Made by a program: the position numbers and the translations under genes
In this document: positions 1 to 10,164 of the stretch, piece by piece
Layout of the letters: each line of letters starts with the position of its first letter
Numbering within the stretch: the stretch's first letter is position 1
The notes under the pieces: model-generated
What the model was told of the DNA's origin: nothing
The model's database searches: none
The model's input: only the letters and a program-made list of their open reading frames with translations
NCBI RefSeq assembly: GCF_002091955.1
Contig: NZ_MKKY01000020.1
Location: forward strand, 51,590 to 115,589
Source: Rhodococcus sp. 1168
GTDB taxonomy: Bacteria; Actinomycetota; Actinomycetes; Mycobacteriales; Mycobacteriaceae
Reading direction: 5' to 3'
Length of the DNA stretch: 64,000 nt

Positions 1-2426
1 TCCAGAGTACGAGGAATCGGTGTCGCCGACATGGTCAGGACGTCCACGTGCGTACGCAAGGACTTGATGTGCTCTTTGTGTTCGACGCCGAATCGCTGTT
101 CCTCGTCGACGATGACCAACCCCAGGTCTTTCCACGCCACTCCAGTCTGCAGCAACCGGTGAGTACCGACGACGATATCGACCGTCCCGTCGGCGAGCCC
201 TGCCATGACCAGCTTCGAGTCGGAACCGTGGGTGAAGCGAGAGAGCCCCTTGACCGTCACCGGGAAGGCCGCCATTCGCTCGGTGAAGGTCTGCAGATGC
301 TGTTGTGCCAGCAAGGTCGTCGGCACGAGGATGGCGACCTGCTTACCGTCTTGAACGGCTTTGAAAGCGGCACGAACGGCAATCTCGGTCTTGCCGTAAC
401 CGACGTCACCGAGGATGACACGGTCCATCGGGACCGGCTTCTCCATGTCGGCCTTGACTTCGGTGATGGCCGTCATCTGGTCCATCGTCTCGGTGAACGC
501 GAACGCGTCCTCCATTTCACGCTGCCATGGAGTATCGGGGCCGAAGGCGTGGCCGGGCGCCGCCTGACGCGCTGCATACAGCTGCACGAGCTCTCCGGCG
601 ATCTCCCGAACAGCCTTGCGCGCCTTGCGTTTCGTGTTCGACCAGTCCGAACCACCGAGCTTGCTCAGCGACGGCATTTCCCCGCCGACATAGCGAGAGA
701 GCTGATCCAGAGAATCCATCGGCACGAACAGTCGATCCCCCGGGTGTCCCCTCTTGCTGGGTGCATACTCCACGACGAGGTACTCGCGGCGAGCTCCACC
801 GATGGTCCGCTCGACCATTTCGACGAACCGGCCGATACCGTGCTGATCGTGCACGACACTGTCGCCGGCCTTCAATGCAAGCGGATCGACCTGATTCCGC
901 CTCTTGGCCGGTAGCTTTCGGCCCTCGGCGGCGGCAACGCGGTTGCCCGTCAGGTCGCTTTCGGTGACGATCACAAGGTTCGCGTCGGGCAGGATCAGTC
1001 CGGCATGGAGCGAGGCGCACAGGACGCTGACGACGTCGGGCAATGGCTCGGTGCCCGAATCAATTGCGACAGCGGGCACTTCGGCCTCGCCGAGCCGCTC
1101 GATGATGCGCGTTGCGGTTCCCGCGCCCGCGACGGCGATGACGGCGCGACCGCCGGTGGAGACATGCGCTCGGAGCATGGCGAAGAGTCCGGTGAGCAGC
1201 TCTTCCGAACCACGGACCTCAGGGACGGTCTCGATCGCCAACTCGACCTCGGTCTCACTCCCCGAAGCCAGTGGGCTGATGGTCCACCACGGCCGCCCGA
1301 GCGCCTGCGCGGATTCGCGGATCTGGCGTAGCGAACGGTATGCGGACGCTCCGAGGTCGAGACTCGTCCCGCCCAGGCTGCTGGTGTCCACAGTCGCGGT
1401 GTCGAGAGGTGCCGCTCCACCCACGGACGCCGCCGTCCACGATGCCTCGAGGAACTCTTGCCCGGTACGAACCAAATCTGTTGCACGCGTCCGGATTCGC
1501 TCTGGATCGCACAGCAGGACGTGTGCACCCTTCGGCAATACATCGGCCAGTAGCTCGAGTTCGCCAGGCTGCAGCAGCGGAAGCAGCGCTTCCATGCCTT
1601 CCACTGGTACCCCGGCAGACATCTTGTCCAACATCTCCACCAGTGCCGCATCGGCCTGATTGTCACCGGCGAGCACCGCCGCACGATCGCGGACGTCCTG
1701 AGTGAGAATCAGTTCACGGCAGGGCGGTGCGATGACCGACTCGATGACGACGTCGGGCAGGGAGCGCTGATCGGCAACGGAGAAAGCGCGGAGTTCGGTG
1801 ACCTCGTCACCCCAGAACTCGACACGTACCGGATGATCGGCCGTCGGGGAGAAGATATCGAGGATGCCGCCACGGACGGCGAATTCGCCTCGTTTGCCGA
1901 CCATGTCGACGCGCGTGTACGCCAACTCGACGAGTCGGTGGATCAGGCCGTCGAAGTCGATCTCGACGCCCACCTTCAATCCGATCGGCTCGATCTCGCC
2001 GAGCCCCGGGGCCATCGGCTGAACGAGCGATCGCACCGTGGTGACGATCACCTGGAGGGGTGGGCCGTAGTCCTGATCATCCGGCCGCGCGAGCCGCCGC
2101 AATACTTCGAGTCTCCGGCCGACGGTGTCTGCGCTAGGCGAGAGCCGCTCGTGCGGCAGGGTCTCCCACGACGGAAACTGCGCCACCGCGTCGCCGAACA
2201 TCTGACCGAGTTCAGCGGTGAGATCGTCCGCTTCACGTCCCGTCGCGGTGACGACGAGCACCTGCGCCTGCTGCGCTATCGCGGCAGCGACGAAGGGGCG
2301 CGAGGAGTTCGGCGCGACGAGCGTGTACTCCGCAGTCCCGACAGCCTCGCTCACGGTCATCAAAGCGGAATCTGCCAGAGCGACGCGCGCGACGCCCGAC
2401 AGGTGAAGCGAGGAATCGGAAGACAA
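1..2426 (-). CDS. mfd: Transcription-repair coupling factor Mfd (C-terminal part outside window)
   Basis: Mfd is an ATP-driven DNA translocase that removes RNA polymerase stalled at lesions and recruits UvrA. The minus-strand translation runs without a stop from about 2489 to base 1. It shows the N-terminal UvrB-like module ([14 protein letters not shown]), the RNA polymerase-interacting region ([17 protein letters not shown]), and the start of the translocase with Walker A (GDVGYGKTE), DEEQ box and the SATPIPRTL motif. About 810 of the usual 1200 residues are here. I prefer the TTG start at 2426: AGGAG lies 8 nt upstream and homologues begin at this point. An in-frame ATG at 2489 would add 21 poorly matching residues. 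The neighbouring TetR genes and glmU repeat the mycobacterial Rv1018c-Rv1020 order. Confidence 0.95.
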   Translation of the reverse strand, partial: MSSDSSLHLSGVARVALADSALMTVSEAVGTAEYTLVAPNSSRPFVAAAIAQQAQVLVVTATGREADDLTAELGQMFGDAVAQFPSWETLPHERLSPSADTVGRRLEVLRRLARPDDQDYGPPLQVIVTTVRSLVQPMAPGLGEIEPIGLKVGVEIDFDGLIHRLVELAYTRVDMVGKRGEFAVRGGILDIFSPTADHPVRVEFWGDEVTELRAFSVADQRSLPDVVIESVIAPPCRELILTQDVRDRAAVLAGDNQADAALVEMLDKMSAGVPVEGMEALLPLLQPGELELLADVLPKGAHVLLCDPERIRTRATDLVRTGQEFLEASWTAASVGGAAPLDTATVDTSSLGGTSLDLGASAYRSLRQIRESAQALGRPWWTISPLASGSETEVELAIETVPEVRGSEELLTGLFAMLRAHVSTGGRAVIAVAGAGTATRIIERLGEAEVPAVAIDSGTEPLPDVVSVLCASLHAGLILPDANLVIVTESDLTGNRVAAAEGRKLPAKRRNQVDPLALKAGDSVVHDQHGIGRFVEMVERTIGGARREYLVVEYAPSKRGHPGDRLFVPMDSLDQLSRYVGGEMPSLSKLGGSDWSNTKRKARKAVREIAGELVQLYAARQAAPGHAFGPDTPWQREMEDAFAFTETMDQMTAITEVKADMEKPVPMDRVILGDVGYGKTEIAVRAAFKAVQDGKQVAILVPTTLLAQQHLQTFTERMAAFPVTVKGLSRFTHGSDSKLVMAGLADGTVDIVVGTHRLLQTGVAWKDLGLVIVDEEQRFGVEHKEHIKSLRTHVDVLTMSATPIPRTL

Positions 2427-2577
2427 CAGCAGGGCTCCTGAACGAAGGACGACACGAAGGCAGCCCGGTTCGAAGTGCACCAAGATCATGGCGAACGAAC
2501 GAACCGGCGGTCGCGGCCAATTCTATGGGAGAACACCGACCCGGCGACGGCTGGGCGTGCCCACCGAGCCGTCGGAG

Positions 2578-3216
2578 CTAGTGCCGGATGACCCGTCGTG
2601 CCGCAAATTCGCGGAAGTAGTCGAGCTTGCCTGCCGTGACGAGCGAGGGAAGCAGGTAGTACCAGAGGCGCTCCATGCGCGAGGGCAACTCCTCGGTGGT
2701 CCCGGTAGCGACGGCAACCATGTGCACACCGGTAAGAATCTCGAGAACGAGAGATCCGATGGTGTGCGGGTCCGCATCCGGATCGATATCGCCCTGCTTG
2801 ATCGCCTTGGCTGCAAGCGCATCGAACGCGACGCTCCAACCGGCCATGACATTGCCCTGTGTACCTCTATAGTCACCGATCTGGTGGCTCAGACGCATCA
2901 TCGCGGAGACCATCGGGTCAGTGACCGACATGTCCACGACGATGTAGGAGATGCCGATGGCAGCTTCGAGAGCCGGGATACGGCCGTCGTTGAACTGCAG
3001 GCACGCGGCGGTGAGCCTGGCGTTGCCCTCGTCGATCACAGCCCGCGCGAGTTCTTCCTTCGACCCGAAGTGGAAGTAGAGAGCACCCTTGGTGACCTGT
3101 GATTGAGAGATGATTTCGCTGAGACTCGCGTTCGCGTATCCGAGACGCAGAAACACGTTCGCTGCACCGGACAACACCGTGTCGCGAGTAATCTCAGCGC
3201 GGGCCTGTCTGACCAT
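2578..3216 (-). CDS. TetR regulator, gamma-butyrolactone-receptor (ScbR/ArpA) type
   Basis: Single-domain transcriptional regulator of 212 residues. The first 60 residues form the TetR helix-turn-helix and carry the signature of the gamma-butyrolactone receptor branch (VRQxRAE near the start, then VTKGALYFHFGSKEELA). The C-terminal part has the ligand-domain tail LDYFREFAARRV. It is clearly paralogous to the regulator at 41594-42259, from the VRQ start to the YFREFAAR end. An upstream in-frame start at 3273 is possible, but the homologous region begins at ATG 3216. No AfsA-like butyrolactone synthase is in the window, so the ligand is unknown. It lies downstream of mfd on the same strand, with a 150-bp gap. 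Confidence 0.88.
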   Translation of the reverse strand: MVRQARAEITRDTVLSGAANVFLRLGYANASLSEIISQSQVTKGALYFHFGSKEELARAVIDEGNARLTAACLQFNDGRIPALEAAIGISYIVVDMSVTDPMVSAMMRLSHQIGDYRGTQGNVMAGWSVAFDALAAKAIKQGDIDPDADPHTIGSLVLEILTGVHMVAVATGTTEELPSRMERLWYYLLPSLVTAGKLDYFREFAARRVIRH

Positions 3217-3404
3217 TGGATCCGCCTTAGGAATACTGGGACTGCCATTGCGCAATGCTGCGAACGGTACCATCCAGTGGTTTTCTCGCCTCGGTCAACT
3301 TGCTAACGGTCTGAACAAATAAAACCAGCGCCTGTGACGTAACTCTCAGTGCTGCAAAATTGACCCTACCCGCTCTTTCGAGCGGTAGTGCGAAAATCGA
3401 CCGC

Positions 3405-4034
3405 TCATTTGCCCCCCAATTGCGGCGCAGCCTCCAGATTGGTCAACCCGTTCCAACACAAGTTGACAACGTGAGCCGCAACAACTTCTTTCGAAGGTTC
3501 TCGGACGTCGAGCCACCACTGCGCCGTCATCGAGACCATCCCGACCAGTGCTTGCGCATACAAGGGAGCAAACCCGGCGTCGAACCCGCGCCGCGTGAAA
3601 TCCCCGGCCAGGATGTGGCCTACCTGAGAGACGGCATCGTTCAACAATGAGGAGTACTTGCCATCAGCGACCGCAGCGACCGGCGAGTCCCTAACCAAGA
3701 TCCGGAAGCCGTCCGTGCGTTCCTCCACATAGGTCAGCAGGGCAAGCGCGACTCGCTCGACGCGAACTCGAGAGCGATTCTGTTCGAGCGAGGACGTGAT
3801 CATCTGCAGCAGCGTCGACATCTCCCGATCGACGATCACCGCATACAGGCCCTCTTTCCCGCCGAAGTGCTCGTACACGACAGGCTTGGACACGTGTGCC
3901 CGACCTGCGATTTCTTCCACCGACGTCGCCTCGTACCCGCGCTCGGCGAAAAGAGACCTCCCGATCTCGATCAACTGCTCACGTCGCTGCGTCCCCGTCA
4001 TACGGACGCGCGTTACCCGCTCGGGTTCGGACAA
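3405..4034 (-). CDS. TetR family transcriptional regulator
   Basis: TetR regulator of about 209 residues. The DNA-binding domain occupies the first 60 or so residues (RREQLIEIGRSLFAERGYE, then VSKPVVYEHFGGKEGLY); the rest is a helical ligand/dimerisation domain. The start is uncertain. TTG 4034 has GGGAGG just upstream and leads into SEPERVTRVRMTGTQRR, which resembles actinobacterial homologues. ATG 4001 (MTGTQRR) and ATG 4127 are the alternatives. Its place between mfd and glmU corresponds to Rv1019 of M. tuberculosis, also a TetR gene, though orthology is inferred from position only. It is divergent from tRNA-Gln and glmU. Target and ligand are unknown. Confidence 0.85.
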   Translation of the reverse strand: MSEPERVTRVRMTGTQRREQLIEIGRSLFAERGYEATSVEEIAGRAHVSKPVVYEHFGGKEGLYAVIVDREMSTLLQMITSSLEQNRSRVRVERVALALLTYVEERTDGFRILVRDSPVAAVADGKYSSLLNDAVSQVGHILAGDFTRRGFDAGFAPLYAQALVGMVSMTAQWWLDVREPSKEVVAAHVVNLCWNGLTNLEAAPQLGGK

Positions 4035-4227
4035 ACTGCCTCCCACCGAAATTCTTCGCTCGCTTGCTTGCAAGGAGCCTCGTCCGGCCAGCCTAGTGGT
4101 CAATTTTGGGCGCGGTTCGACTGGCAACTACCGTTCATGCGAGACTCGTTGCGCTCGGTGGAAGAACCGTGGCCGTCGACCTGATTCACAAAGGTCTTCA
4201 GTCTTCGGAGAAACCGCTGGTCCACGA

Positions 4228-4298
4228 TCCGCCGTGGTGTAATGGCAGCACCTCTGATTTTGGTTCAGATAGTTCAGGTTCGAGTCCTGGCGGCGGAG
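4228..4298 (+). tRNA. tRNA-Gln (anticodon UUG)
   Basis: A 71-nt cloverleaf can be drawn by hand. The acceptor stem TCCGCCG pairs with CGGCGGA. The anticodon arm TCTGA-TTTTGGT-TCAGA places TTG in the anticodon (reads CAA). The T-arm contains GGTTCGAGTCC, followed by discriminator G. No CCA is encoded. It lies about 50 nt upstream of glmU on the same strand, as in other mycolic-acid actinobacteria. Confidence 0.96.
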
Positions 4299-4348
4299 CG
4301 AGAAGAATTTCTGTCGAGAAAGTAACCAGCAATTCGCGAGGAGCTCAG

Positions 4349-5833
4349 TTGCCGTTGCACACCGCCGTGGTCGTTCTCGCAGCGGGAGCAGGCACCCGGA
4401 TGCGGTCCAAGACTCCCAAAGTCCTCCACCCCCTCGCCGGCCGCACGATGCTTGCCCATGCTCTGCATGCCGCTGCCGATCTAGGGCCCGACTACCTGGT
4501 CACCGTTGTCGGGCACGATCGTGAGCGGGTTACGGAATCGGTCGACGAGTTGAGTGTCCAGCTCGGACGCACCATCTCCACCTCCGTTCAGGACGAACAA
4601 CTCGGTACCGGCCACGCAGTGCAGTGCGGCTTACGTTCACTACCGGACGACTTCGAGGGCACCATCCTCGTCACAGCTGCCGACGTGCCCCTGCTCGACG
4701 GCCACACCCTCAAAGCGTTGCTCGACGAGCACCTGAGCGCACCCAAACCTGCCGCGGCGACGGTCCTGACATTCGTGCCCTCCGACGCCAACGGGTACGG
4801 CCGAATCGTACGTACCGAAGACGGTGAAATAGCCGAAATCGTCGAGCATGCCGACGCGAGTCCGGCACAGATCAGAATCGACGAGGTCAATTCCGGGATC
4901 TATGCGTTCGATGCCGTCGCACTGCGGACTGCACTGGGCAAGCTGAGCACCCAGAACGCTCAGCACGAGCTGTACCTGACGGACGTGGTCAAGATCAGCA
5001 AGAGCAGCGACCTGGCGGTCTACGGCACTCAGCTCGCCGATCCGGACCTGGTTCTGGGTGTCAACGACCGAGTTCAGCTCGCCCGCATCACCGCAATCTT
5101 CAATCGTCACATCATCGAGCGACACATGCGCGCGGGTGTCACCGTCGTCGATCCCGCCACTACCTGGATCGACGTCGATGTCACTCTCGGGGCAGATGTC
5201 CGTCTCGAACCCGGCGTTCAGTTACTGGGAAGCACTCACATCGGCGAGGACACCGTCATCGGACCCGACACCACGCTCCGCGACGTCGTCGTCGGCGAGC
5301 GCGCGTCGGTGGTACGCACCCAAGCCGATCTCGCAACCATCGGCTCCGGTGCCACTGTCGGCCCGTTCGCGTACTTACGTCCAGGGTCCGACATCGGGAA
5401 CGGCGCCAAGGTGGGAACCTTCGTCGAAACCAAGAATTCGACAATCGGAAACCACTCGAAGGTGCCGCACCTGACCTACGTCGGCGACGCGACCATCGGT
5501 GAGTACTCCAACATCGGCGCGTCGAGCGTTTTCGTGAACTACGACGGCGTCGACAAGAACCGCACCATCGTCGGTTCGCACGTCCGGACTGGGTCGGACA
5601 ACATGTTCGTCGCCCCGGTCCGAGTAGGCGACGGGGCCTACACCGGAGCCGGAACGGTGCTCCGACACGATGTACCCCCGGGGGCGCTCGCCGTCTCCGC
5701 GGGTTCCCAGCGCAACATCGAGGGCTGGGTCGAAAAGAAACGGCCAGGAACGGCGGCGGCGGAAGCTGCGGTTCGGGCTGTGGCTGCCAAGTCGACAAAC
5801 GCGCACGAATCAAAGGATGGCGAACAGCAGTGA
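4349..5833 (+). CDS. glmU: Bifunctional UDP-GlcNAc pyrophosphorylase / glucosamine-1-phosphate N-acetyltransferase GlmU
   Basis: GlmU acetylates glucosamine-1-phosphate and couples it to UTP to make UDP-GlcNAc for peptidoglycan and arabinogalactan linkage. The 494-residue product matches the usual length of about 495. Residues 9-25 carry the uridylyltransferase motif [15 protein letters not shown]. The second half is a left-handed beta-helix of hexapeptide repeats (IGxD, VGPF, IGEY types) with the acetyltransferase segment [18 protein letters not shown] 4349 is chosen because AGGAG precedes it by 5 nt. Longer in-frame starts (4106) would run through the tRNA. The stop overlaps the GTG start of prsA (5830), so the two genes are translationally coupled. 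Confidence 0.97.
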   Translation: MPLHTAVVVLAAGAGTRMRSKTPKVLHPLAGRTMLAHALHAAADLGPDYLVTVVGHDRERVTESVDELSVQLGRTISTSVQDEQLGTGHAVQCGLRSLPDDFEGTILVTAADVPLLDGHTLKALLDEHLSAPKPAAATVLTFVPSDANGYGRIVRTEDGEIAEIVEHADASPAQIRIDEVNSGIYAFDAVALRTALGKLSTQNAQHELYLTDVVKISKSSDLAVYGTQLADPDLVLGVNDRVQLARITAIFNRHIIERHMRAGVTVVDPATTWIDVDVTLGADVRLEPGVQLLGSTHIGEDTVIGPDTTLRDVVVGERASVVRTQADLATIGSGATVGPFAYLRPGSDIGNGAKVGTFVETKNSTIGNHSKVPHLTYVGDATIGEYSNIGASSVFVNYDGVDKNRTIVGSHVRTGSDNMFVAPVRVGDGAYTGAGTVLRHDVPPGALAVSAGSQRNIEGWVEKKRPGTAAAEAAVRAVAAKSTNAHESKDGEQQ

Positions 5834-6813
5834 CCACCCCCAATTGGATCGACAACCAGAAGAACCTCATGCTCTTCTCGGGTCGTGCACATCCAGAGCT
5901 TGCCGAGCAGGTGGCGAAGGAGCTGGGAATCGGCCTGACCCCGCAGACCGCACGCGACTTCGCCAACGGGGAGATTTTCGTTCGCTTCGAGGAATCCGTC
6001 CGCGGATCCGACGCCTTCGTTCTGCAGAGTCACCCGTTCCCGCTCAACACCTGGCTGATGGAGCAGTTGATCATGATCGACGCGCTCAAGCGCGGATCGG
6101 CCAAGCGCATCACCGCAATTCTGCCGTTCTACCCGTACGCCCGTCAGGACAAGAAGCACCGCGGACGCGAGCCGATCTCGGCGCGTCTGGTGGCCGACCT
6201 ACTCAAGACCGCCGGCGCCGATCGCATCATCACGGTCGATCTGCACACCGATCAGATTCAAGGCTTCTTCGATGGCCCCGTCGACCACATGCACGCGCAC
6301 AGCCAGTTGGCCGAGCACATCCGAAGCAAGTACAGCCTCGAACACATCACCGTCGTCTCCCCTGACTCGGGGCGCGTTCGCGTCGCCGAGAAGTGGGCCG
6401 ACAGCTTCGGCGGCGGACCGCTGGCCTTCATTCACAAGACACGCGACCCCTTGGTGCCCAACCAGGTCAAGTCGAACCGCGTCGTCGGAGACGTCGAAGG
6501 ACGCACCTGCATCCTGATCGACGACATGATCGACACCGGCGGAACGATCGCCGGTGCGGTGAAGGTGCTCAAGGAAGCCGGAGCCGGTGACGTCGTCATC
6601 GCAGCCACCCACGGCGTCCTCAGCAGCCCTGCCGCCGAACGTCTCGCAGAATGCGGGGCAAAGGAAGTTGTCGTCACCAACACCCTCCCGATCAGCGAAG
6701 ACAAGCGCTTCGACACGCTCACCGTGCTGTCCATCGCTCCGCTGCTTGCTCGCACCATCCACGAGGTCTTCGAAAACGGTTCGGTGACAAGCCTCTTCAA
6801 CGGCGTCGCTTAG
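5830..6813 (+). CDS. prsA: Ribose-phosphate pyrophosphokinase (PRPP synthetase)
   Basis: Makes 5-phosphoribosyl-1-pyrophosphate from ribose-5-phosphate and ATP for nucleotide, histidine and decaprenylphosphoryl-arabinose synthesis. The 327 residues are full length. Visible signatures are [13 protein letters not shown], the ATP-binding region [31 protein letters not shown], and the PRPP-binding loop [13 protein letters not shown] near residues 228-242. It starts with GTG overlapping the glmU stop, so it forms a two-gene operon with glmU as in mycobacteria. Confidence 0.97.
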   Translation: MTTPNWIDNQKNLMLFSGRAHPELAEQVAKELGIGLTPQTARDFANGEIFVRFEESVRGSDAFVLQSHPFPLNTWLMEQLIMIDALKRGSAKRITAILPFYPYARQDKKHRGREPISARLVADLLKTAGADRIITVDLHTDQIQGFFDGPVDHMHAHSQLAEHIRSKYSLEHITVVSPDSGRVRVAEKWADSFGGGPLAFIHKTRDPLVPNQVKSNRVVGDVEGRTCILIDDMIDTGGTIAGAVKVLKEAGAGDVVIAATHGVLSSPAAERLAECGAKEVVVTNTLPISEDKRFDTLTVLSIAPLLARTIHEVFENGSVTSLFNGVA

Positions 6814-6972
6814 CACCCAGCACTATTTGGTTGTTCGCAGGCTCAGTTTCTTTACACCCGCTCCGCCATCTCTCCCCACTGCATGAACTTGGTCACTAGC
6901 AGGTTCGAAAACCGCAGTTCGACAGGGAGGGGTGTGCGGGGCGGGTTTCGTTGTAACCTAGGATGACTCGTC

Positions 6973-7611
6973 GTGATCGACGCACAAACTATGGACAGCC
7001 CGACCGCAACTTCTACCGTCCGAATCGCCCGCTGGACTCCGGGCGCGTGCGTGTGGTGTGGGAGCACCGATTCGATCGAAATGTATCGAAACGAGCCACG
7101 CTGCGGCCAATGCCGCGAACACGAAGCCATCATCGACGAGGCCAAGCACTTCATCGGAATGTATGGTTTGCGCCCCCTCGGCGGCACCCTCGCGTCCGAA
7201 GACGAGGAAGAGCGCGAGTACCGCGTCACCGCACGCGACGCACGCGAGGTTCTCAATCGCATCCGCCTCGAGAAGCTTCCCGATCCTGCCGCCGTGCGCA
7301 AAGCATTGCGTCCGAGGGCAGCTGCCGCAGTTGCCGCAGCGCCGACGTCGGCGTCGGCGTCGGCGTCTGCATCAGGAAAAGCAGCTCCCAAGAAATCCCA
7401 GGCAGGTGTGACCAGTGTCGACCTGATCGAACTTCAGTCACGTGGACAGAAGCTCCTCGAGCAGTTGGCGAGCATCGACGAAAAGATCGCCGCACTCGAC
7501 GGCAGCTCCGGATTGCCGGCCCGTGCGCGGCTCAAGGACCTCAACAGTCAGCGCACGAGCGTGATGGGCACACTGGGCGCCCTCGAAAAGGCTCGTCGCC
7601 GTACCAGCTGA
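6973..7611 (+). CDS. Hypothetical protein with N-terminal CxxC pair and Ala/Ser repeat linker
   Basis: Product of 212 residues that I do not recognise. Residues 26-47 hold two CxxC pairs (CVWC, CGQC), compatible with a zinc ribbon. An acidic helical segment follows (EDEEEREYRV). Next comes a low-complexity linker with an SASASASAS run near residues 126-136, encoded by GTCGGC hexamer repeats at about 7346-7370. The C-terminal 70 residues look like a coiled coil (LIELQSRGQKLLEQLASIDEKI). GTG 6973 is the assumed start; ATG 6991 is an alternative. It follows prsA by 160 bp on the same strand and is convergent with the SOUL gene. Codon use is normal, so it is probably a real gene. Confidence 0.7.
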   Translation: MIDAQTMDSPTATSTVRIARWTPGACVWCGSTDSIEMYRNEPRCGQCREHEAIIDEAKHFIGMYGLRPLGGTLASEDEEEREYRVTARDAREVLNRIRLEKLPDPAAVRKALRPRAAAAVAAAPTSASASASASGKAAPKKSQAGVTSVDLIELQSRGQKLLEQLASIDEKIAALDGSSGLPARARLKDLNSQRTSVMGTLGALEKARRRTS

Positions 7612-7711
7612 CTCCACTCCCTCCTCACACCGAAGCACGTGTGTTCCGAGGGGAGGGTGGTTCTGGTCGGCTACGGAGTGCGCTGGCGTGCCGGTACACC
7701 TGAGTCGACGC

Positions 7712-8347
7712 TCAGGAACCTTCGGGCACCGACACGACAACCTCGTTGCGACGCCGGAATGCCAGCGTCCAGGGCGGATCGTAGAACCACATCATCGGCT
7801 CACTCGACATCTCGATACTGTTGGCGTGCAACACTTCTGACAATTTTTCCATCTGCGGCTCAACGTTGCCTCGGGCGCGGCTACCGCTGAAGCGCAGCAC
7901 GGCGACTGTCTCCGCCGAAACCTCGACCAACTTCACGCGGTCGTCGTTGGGCGTTGGCAACGTCTCCATCGACCATGAGGACGGCATGAAGAACCGGATT
8001 ACCCATTTGTCGCCGTCGGCGGTGCTCGACACCGGCGCCGTCATCGCGATTCGCTGGGAGTCAGCGGACGATTGACTGACAGGCGCTGTCATGGCGACCT
8101 TCTGTGAGCCCGTATTGCCACCGAAGATGTACCCGGCGAGGCGCCGAAACCCGTCCCGGCGTGCTTGTTCTTCATCCGCGTCAACCGTGGTCTGTGCGGC
8201 AATTCGCGGTTCATAGCGACGAATCTCCACCATGTCGGTCAACCGCCGACTGGTATAGGCAGGTTCCTCGGTGCCAATGCGAACACCGACGATGCCCAAG
8301 GCTGACTTGGCCACCTGGCCGATCGTGGACACAATTTTGTTCGGCAT
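7712..8347 (-). CDS. SOUL-type heme-binding family protein
   Basis: Protein of 211 residues matching the SOUL/HBP family across its length: VEIRRYEPRIAAQT near residues 40-53, GFRRLAGYIFGGN near 66-78, two VAMTAPVS/IAMTAPVS segments near residues 83-106, WVIRFFMPSSW near 113-123, and a C-terminal WFYDPPWTLAFRRRNEV. SOUL proteins bind heme or tetrapyrroles; the bacterial function is mostly unproven. It sits 95 bp downstream of egtD on the same strand, so it may be read together with the ergothioneine operon. That would link heme and redox handling, but this is inference from position only. Confidence 0.9.
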   Translation of the reverse strand: MPNKIVSTIGQVAKSALGIVGVRIGTEEPAYTSRRLTDMVEIRRYEPRIAAQTTVDADEEQARRDGFRRLAGYIFGGNTGSQKVAMTAPVSQSSADSQRIAMTAPVSSTADGDKWVIRFFMPSSWSMETLPTPNDDRVKLVEVSAETVAVLRFSGSRARGNVEPQMEKLSEVLHANSIEMSSEPMMWFYDPPWTLAFRRRNEVVVSVPEGS

Positions 8348-8442
8348 CGTCTCGTCCGATCTTTTATCGCGTGGTACCTACTCTCATTCCTACCAGCGCC
8401 GGCCACGGGCGGTCGGGACGAGCGATGCGGGCAGGAAAAGGA

Positions 8443-9417
8443 TCAGCGGCCGCGACGAGCAAGGATCAGCGCGAATCGTTCCTGCGGGTCCGTCCAGAAC
8501 TGGTCGACACCGAACCCGGCGTCGGCAAGCTCCGCGGTGATCCCTTCTCTGCGGAACTTGGCAGAGATCTCGGTGCGCACCTCTTCGCCCTCGGCGAATT
8601 CGATATCGAGGTCGAGGTCTCCGATGGCAACCTGCTGAGCGGATCGTGCGCGCAACCTCATTTCGATCCACTCGTTGTCTGCATCCCACACGGCAACATG
8701 ATCGAACTGAGAGCGATCGAAATTCGCCCCTAGCCGATCGTTGAGTACCGACAGCACGTTGACGTTGAACTCTGCCGTCACACCGGCTGCGTCGTCGTAT
8801 GCCGGGATCAGAACGTCCGGGTCGATGACCAGACCCACTCCGAGGACGAGGAATTCGTCGGGAATCAGTGCGCCGGCGATGTCGGACAGGAACCCCGCGC
8901 GCTCCTCGGGAATCAAATTGCCGAGCGTGCCGCCGAGGAAAGCGATGGTTCTCCGCCCGTCGGCGGGCAGATTCTGCAAGGTGTCAGTGAAGTCGCTGAC
9001 GATCCCATGGACTTCGAGCGCAGGAAACTCGTGCGAAATCTGCTCGATTGCGCCGGACAACGCCGACGGCGAGACATCCTGTGGAACGTACTTTGCAAGC
9101 GAACCGTGTTTGATTCCGGCCTCGATCAGCAATCGAGTTTTCTCCGAAGAACCGGAACCGAGTTCGACGAGGATCGCCGCGTCGGTGCGCTCGGCGATGT
9201 CGTAGGCATGCGCCTCGATGAGTGCCCGCTCGGTTCGAGTTGGGTAGTACTCGGGCAACTCGGTGATCCGCTCGAACAATTCACTGCCAGTAGCGTCATA
9301 GAACCACTTGGGCGACAGCCACTTCGGCGATGCAGTCAGACCCTGCCTCACGTCCGATCGCAGGTCCTCCAGTAGCCGTTCCGGCGAAATATGGACATCC
9401 AATGCACTGTCTGACAC
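8443..9417 (-). CDS. egtD: L-histidine N-alpha-methyltransferase EgtD
   Basis: SAM-dependent enzyme that trimethylates histidine to hercynine, the first committed ergothioneine step. The 324 residues match the family length (about 321). Motifs: LTASPKWLSPKWFYDATGSELFERIT near residues 28-53, ELPEYYPTRTE near 53-63, the SAM site LVELGSGSSEKTR near 83-95, and YVPQDVSP. The C-terminal end keeps the family's WIEMRLR segment. It starts 12 nt after the egtC stop, so it is the last egt gene of the minus-strand operon egtA-egtB-egtC-egtD. Confidence 0.97.
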   Translation of the reverse strand: MSDSALDVHISPERLLEDLRSDVRQGLTASPKWLSPKWFYDATGSELFERITELPEYYPTRTERALIEAHAYDIAERTDAAILVELGSGSSEKTRLLIEAGIKHGSLAKYVPQDVSPSALSGAIEQISHEFPALEVHGIVSDFTDTLQNLPADGRRTIAFLGGTLGNLIPEERAGFLSDIAGALIPDEFLVLGVGLVIDPDVLIPAYDDAAGVTAEFNVNVLSVLNDRLGANFDRSQFDHVAVWDADNEWIEMRLRARSAQQVAIGDLDLDIEFAEGEEVRTEISAKFRREGITAELADAGFGVDQFWTDPQERFALILARRGR

Positions 9418-9429
9418 GAAAAAGCTCCT

Positions 9430-10164
9430 TCAATCGAGGTCGGTGACATCGAGGTAACCGGGCCGGGCCACCACAAGCTGGTGATCCGCAATCGGTTCCC
9501 AGGACAAATCGTCGTCCAGCGGTTCGGACGCGAGGGTGATCGCGTCTTCGCCTCGTAGCGCGGACAACGAGTGATAGACGGTCGTGGCATAGAGCGTCTG
9601 CCCGTCGGAGAGCAGAAGATTCAGTCGTGAACTCGGCGATACGGATTCGACGCGGTTCACCAGGATGCGCAACGCCTTGTCCGGTTCGTGTTCACGAAGA
9701 AGGTTCGCCAAGATGACCCACAATGCTGCTGAATCCGTTGGTGCCGACAGTCGCAGGAGGTCCGTCAACGGGACTTGCTCGGCGAGGTCTGTCATCACCT
9801 CCGGCCAACCGAATACGACGCCGTTGTGACTGAAAGCCCAGGTGCCGTCGGTGAACGGGGCACATGCACTGCGCTCCACCGGCATTCCGACGGTAGCCGA
9901 GCGCACCGCAGCGACGATTGCCGTCGACTGTGCGGCTACGAGGACGTCGTCGACAGCTGGGTCCGACCAGATCGGCATCGGATTTCGGTAGCTGCGCACG
10001 GTATCCGCATCCCACCACGCGGCACCGAAGCCGTCGGCATTGATGGTGCCCCCGCCCCGCATGTCCTTTGGCGCCCACGATTGAACGCGCAGCGAATTGC
10101 CACCCGCCGTCACAGCGTCGGCGACGCTGCGCTGCGGGCCGAGGTAACCGAGATGACGGCACAT
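9430..10164 (-). CDS. egtC: Gamma-glutamyl-hercynylcysteine sulfoxide amidohydrolase EgtC
   Basis: Class II glutamine amidotransferase fold enzyme that removes the gamma-glutamyl group from the EgtB product. The 244 residues begin MCRHLGYLG. Cys2 becomes the N-terminal nucleophile after Met removal. INADGFGAAWW and FSHNGVVFGWPE are the matching Ntn-hydrolase segments. Its ATG directly follows the egtB stop (TGAATG), indicating coupled translation. Length and order match mycobacterial egtC. Confidence 0.97.
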   Translation of the reverse strand: MCRHLGYLGPQRSVADAVTAGGNSLRVQSWAPKDMRGGGTINADGFGAAWWDADTVRSYRNPMPIWSDPAVDDVLVAAQSTAIVAAVRSATVGMPVERSACAPFTDGTWAFSHNGVVFGWPEVMTDLAEQVPLTDLLRLSAPTDSAALWVILANLLREHEPDKALRILVNRVESVSPSSRLNLLLSDGQTLYATTVYHSLSALRGEDAITLASEPLDDDLSWEPIADHQLVVARPGYLDVTDLD

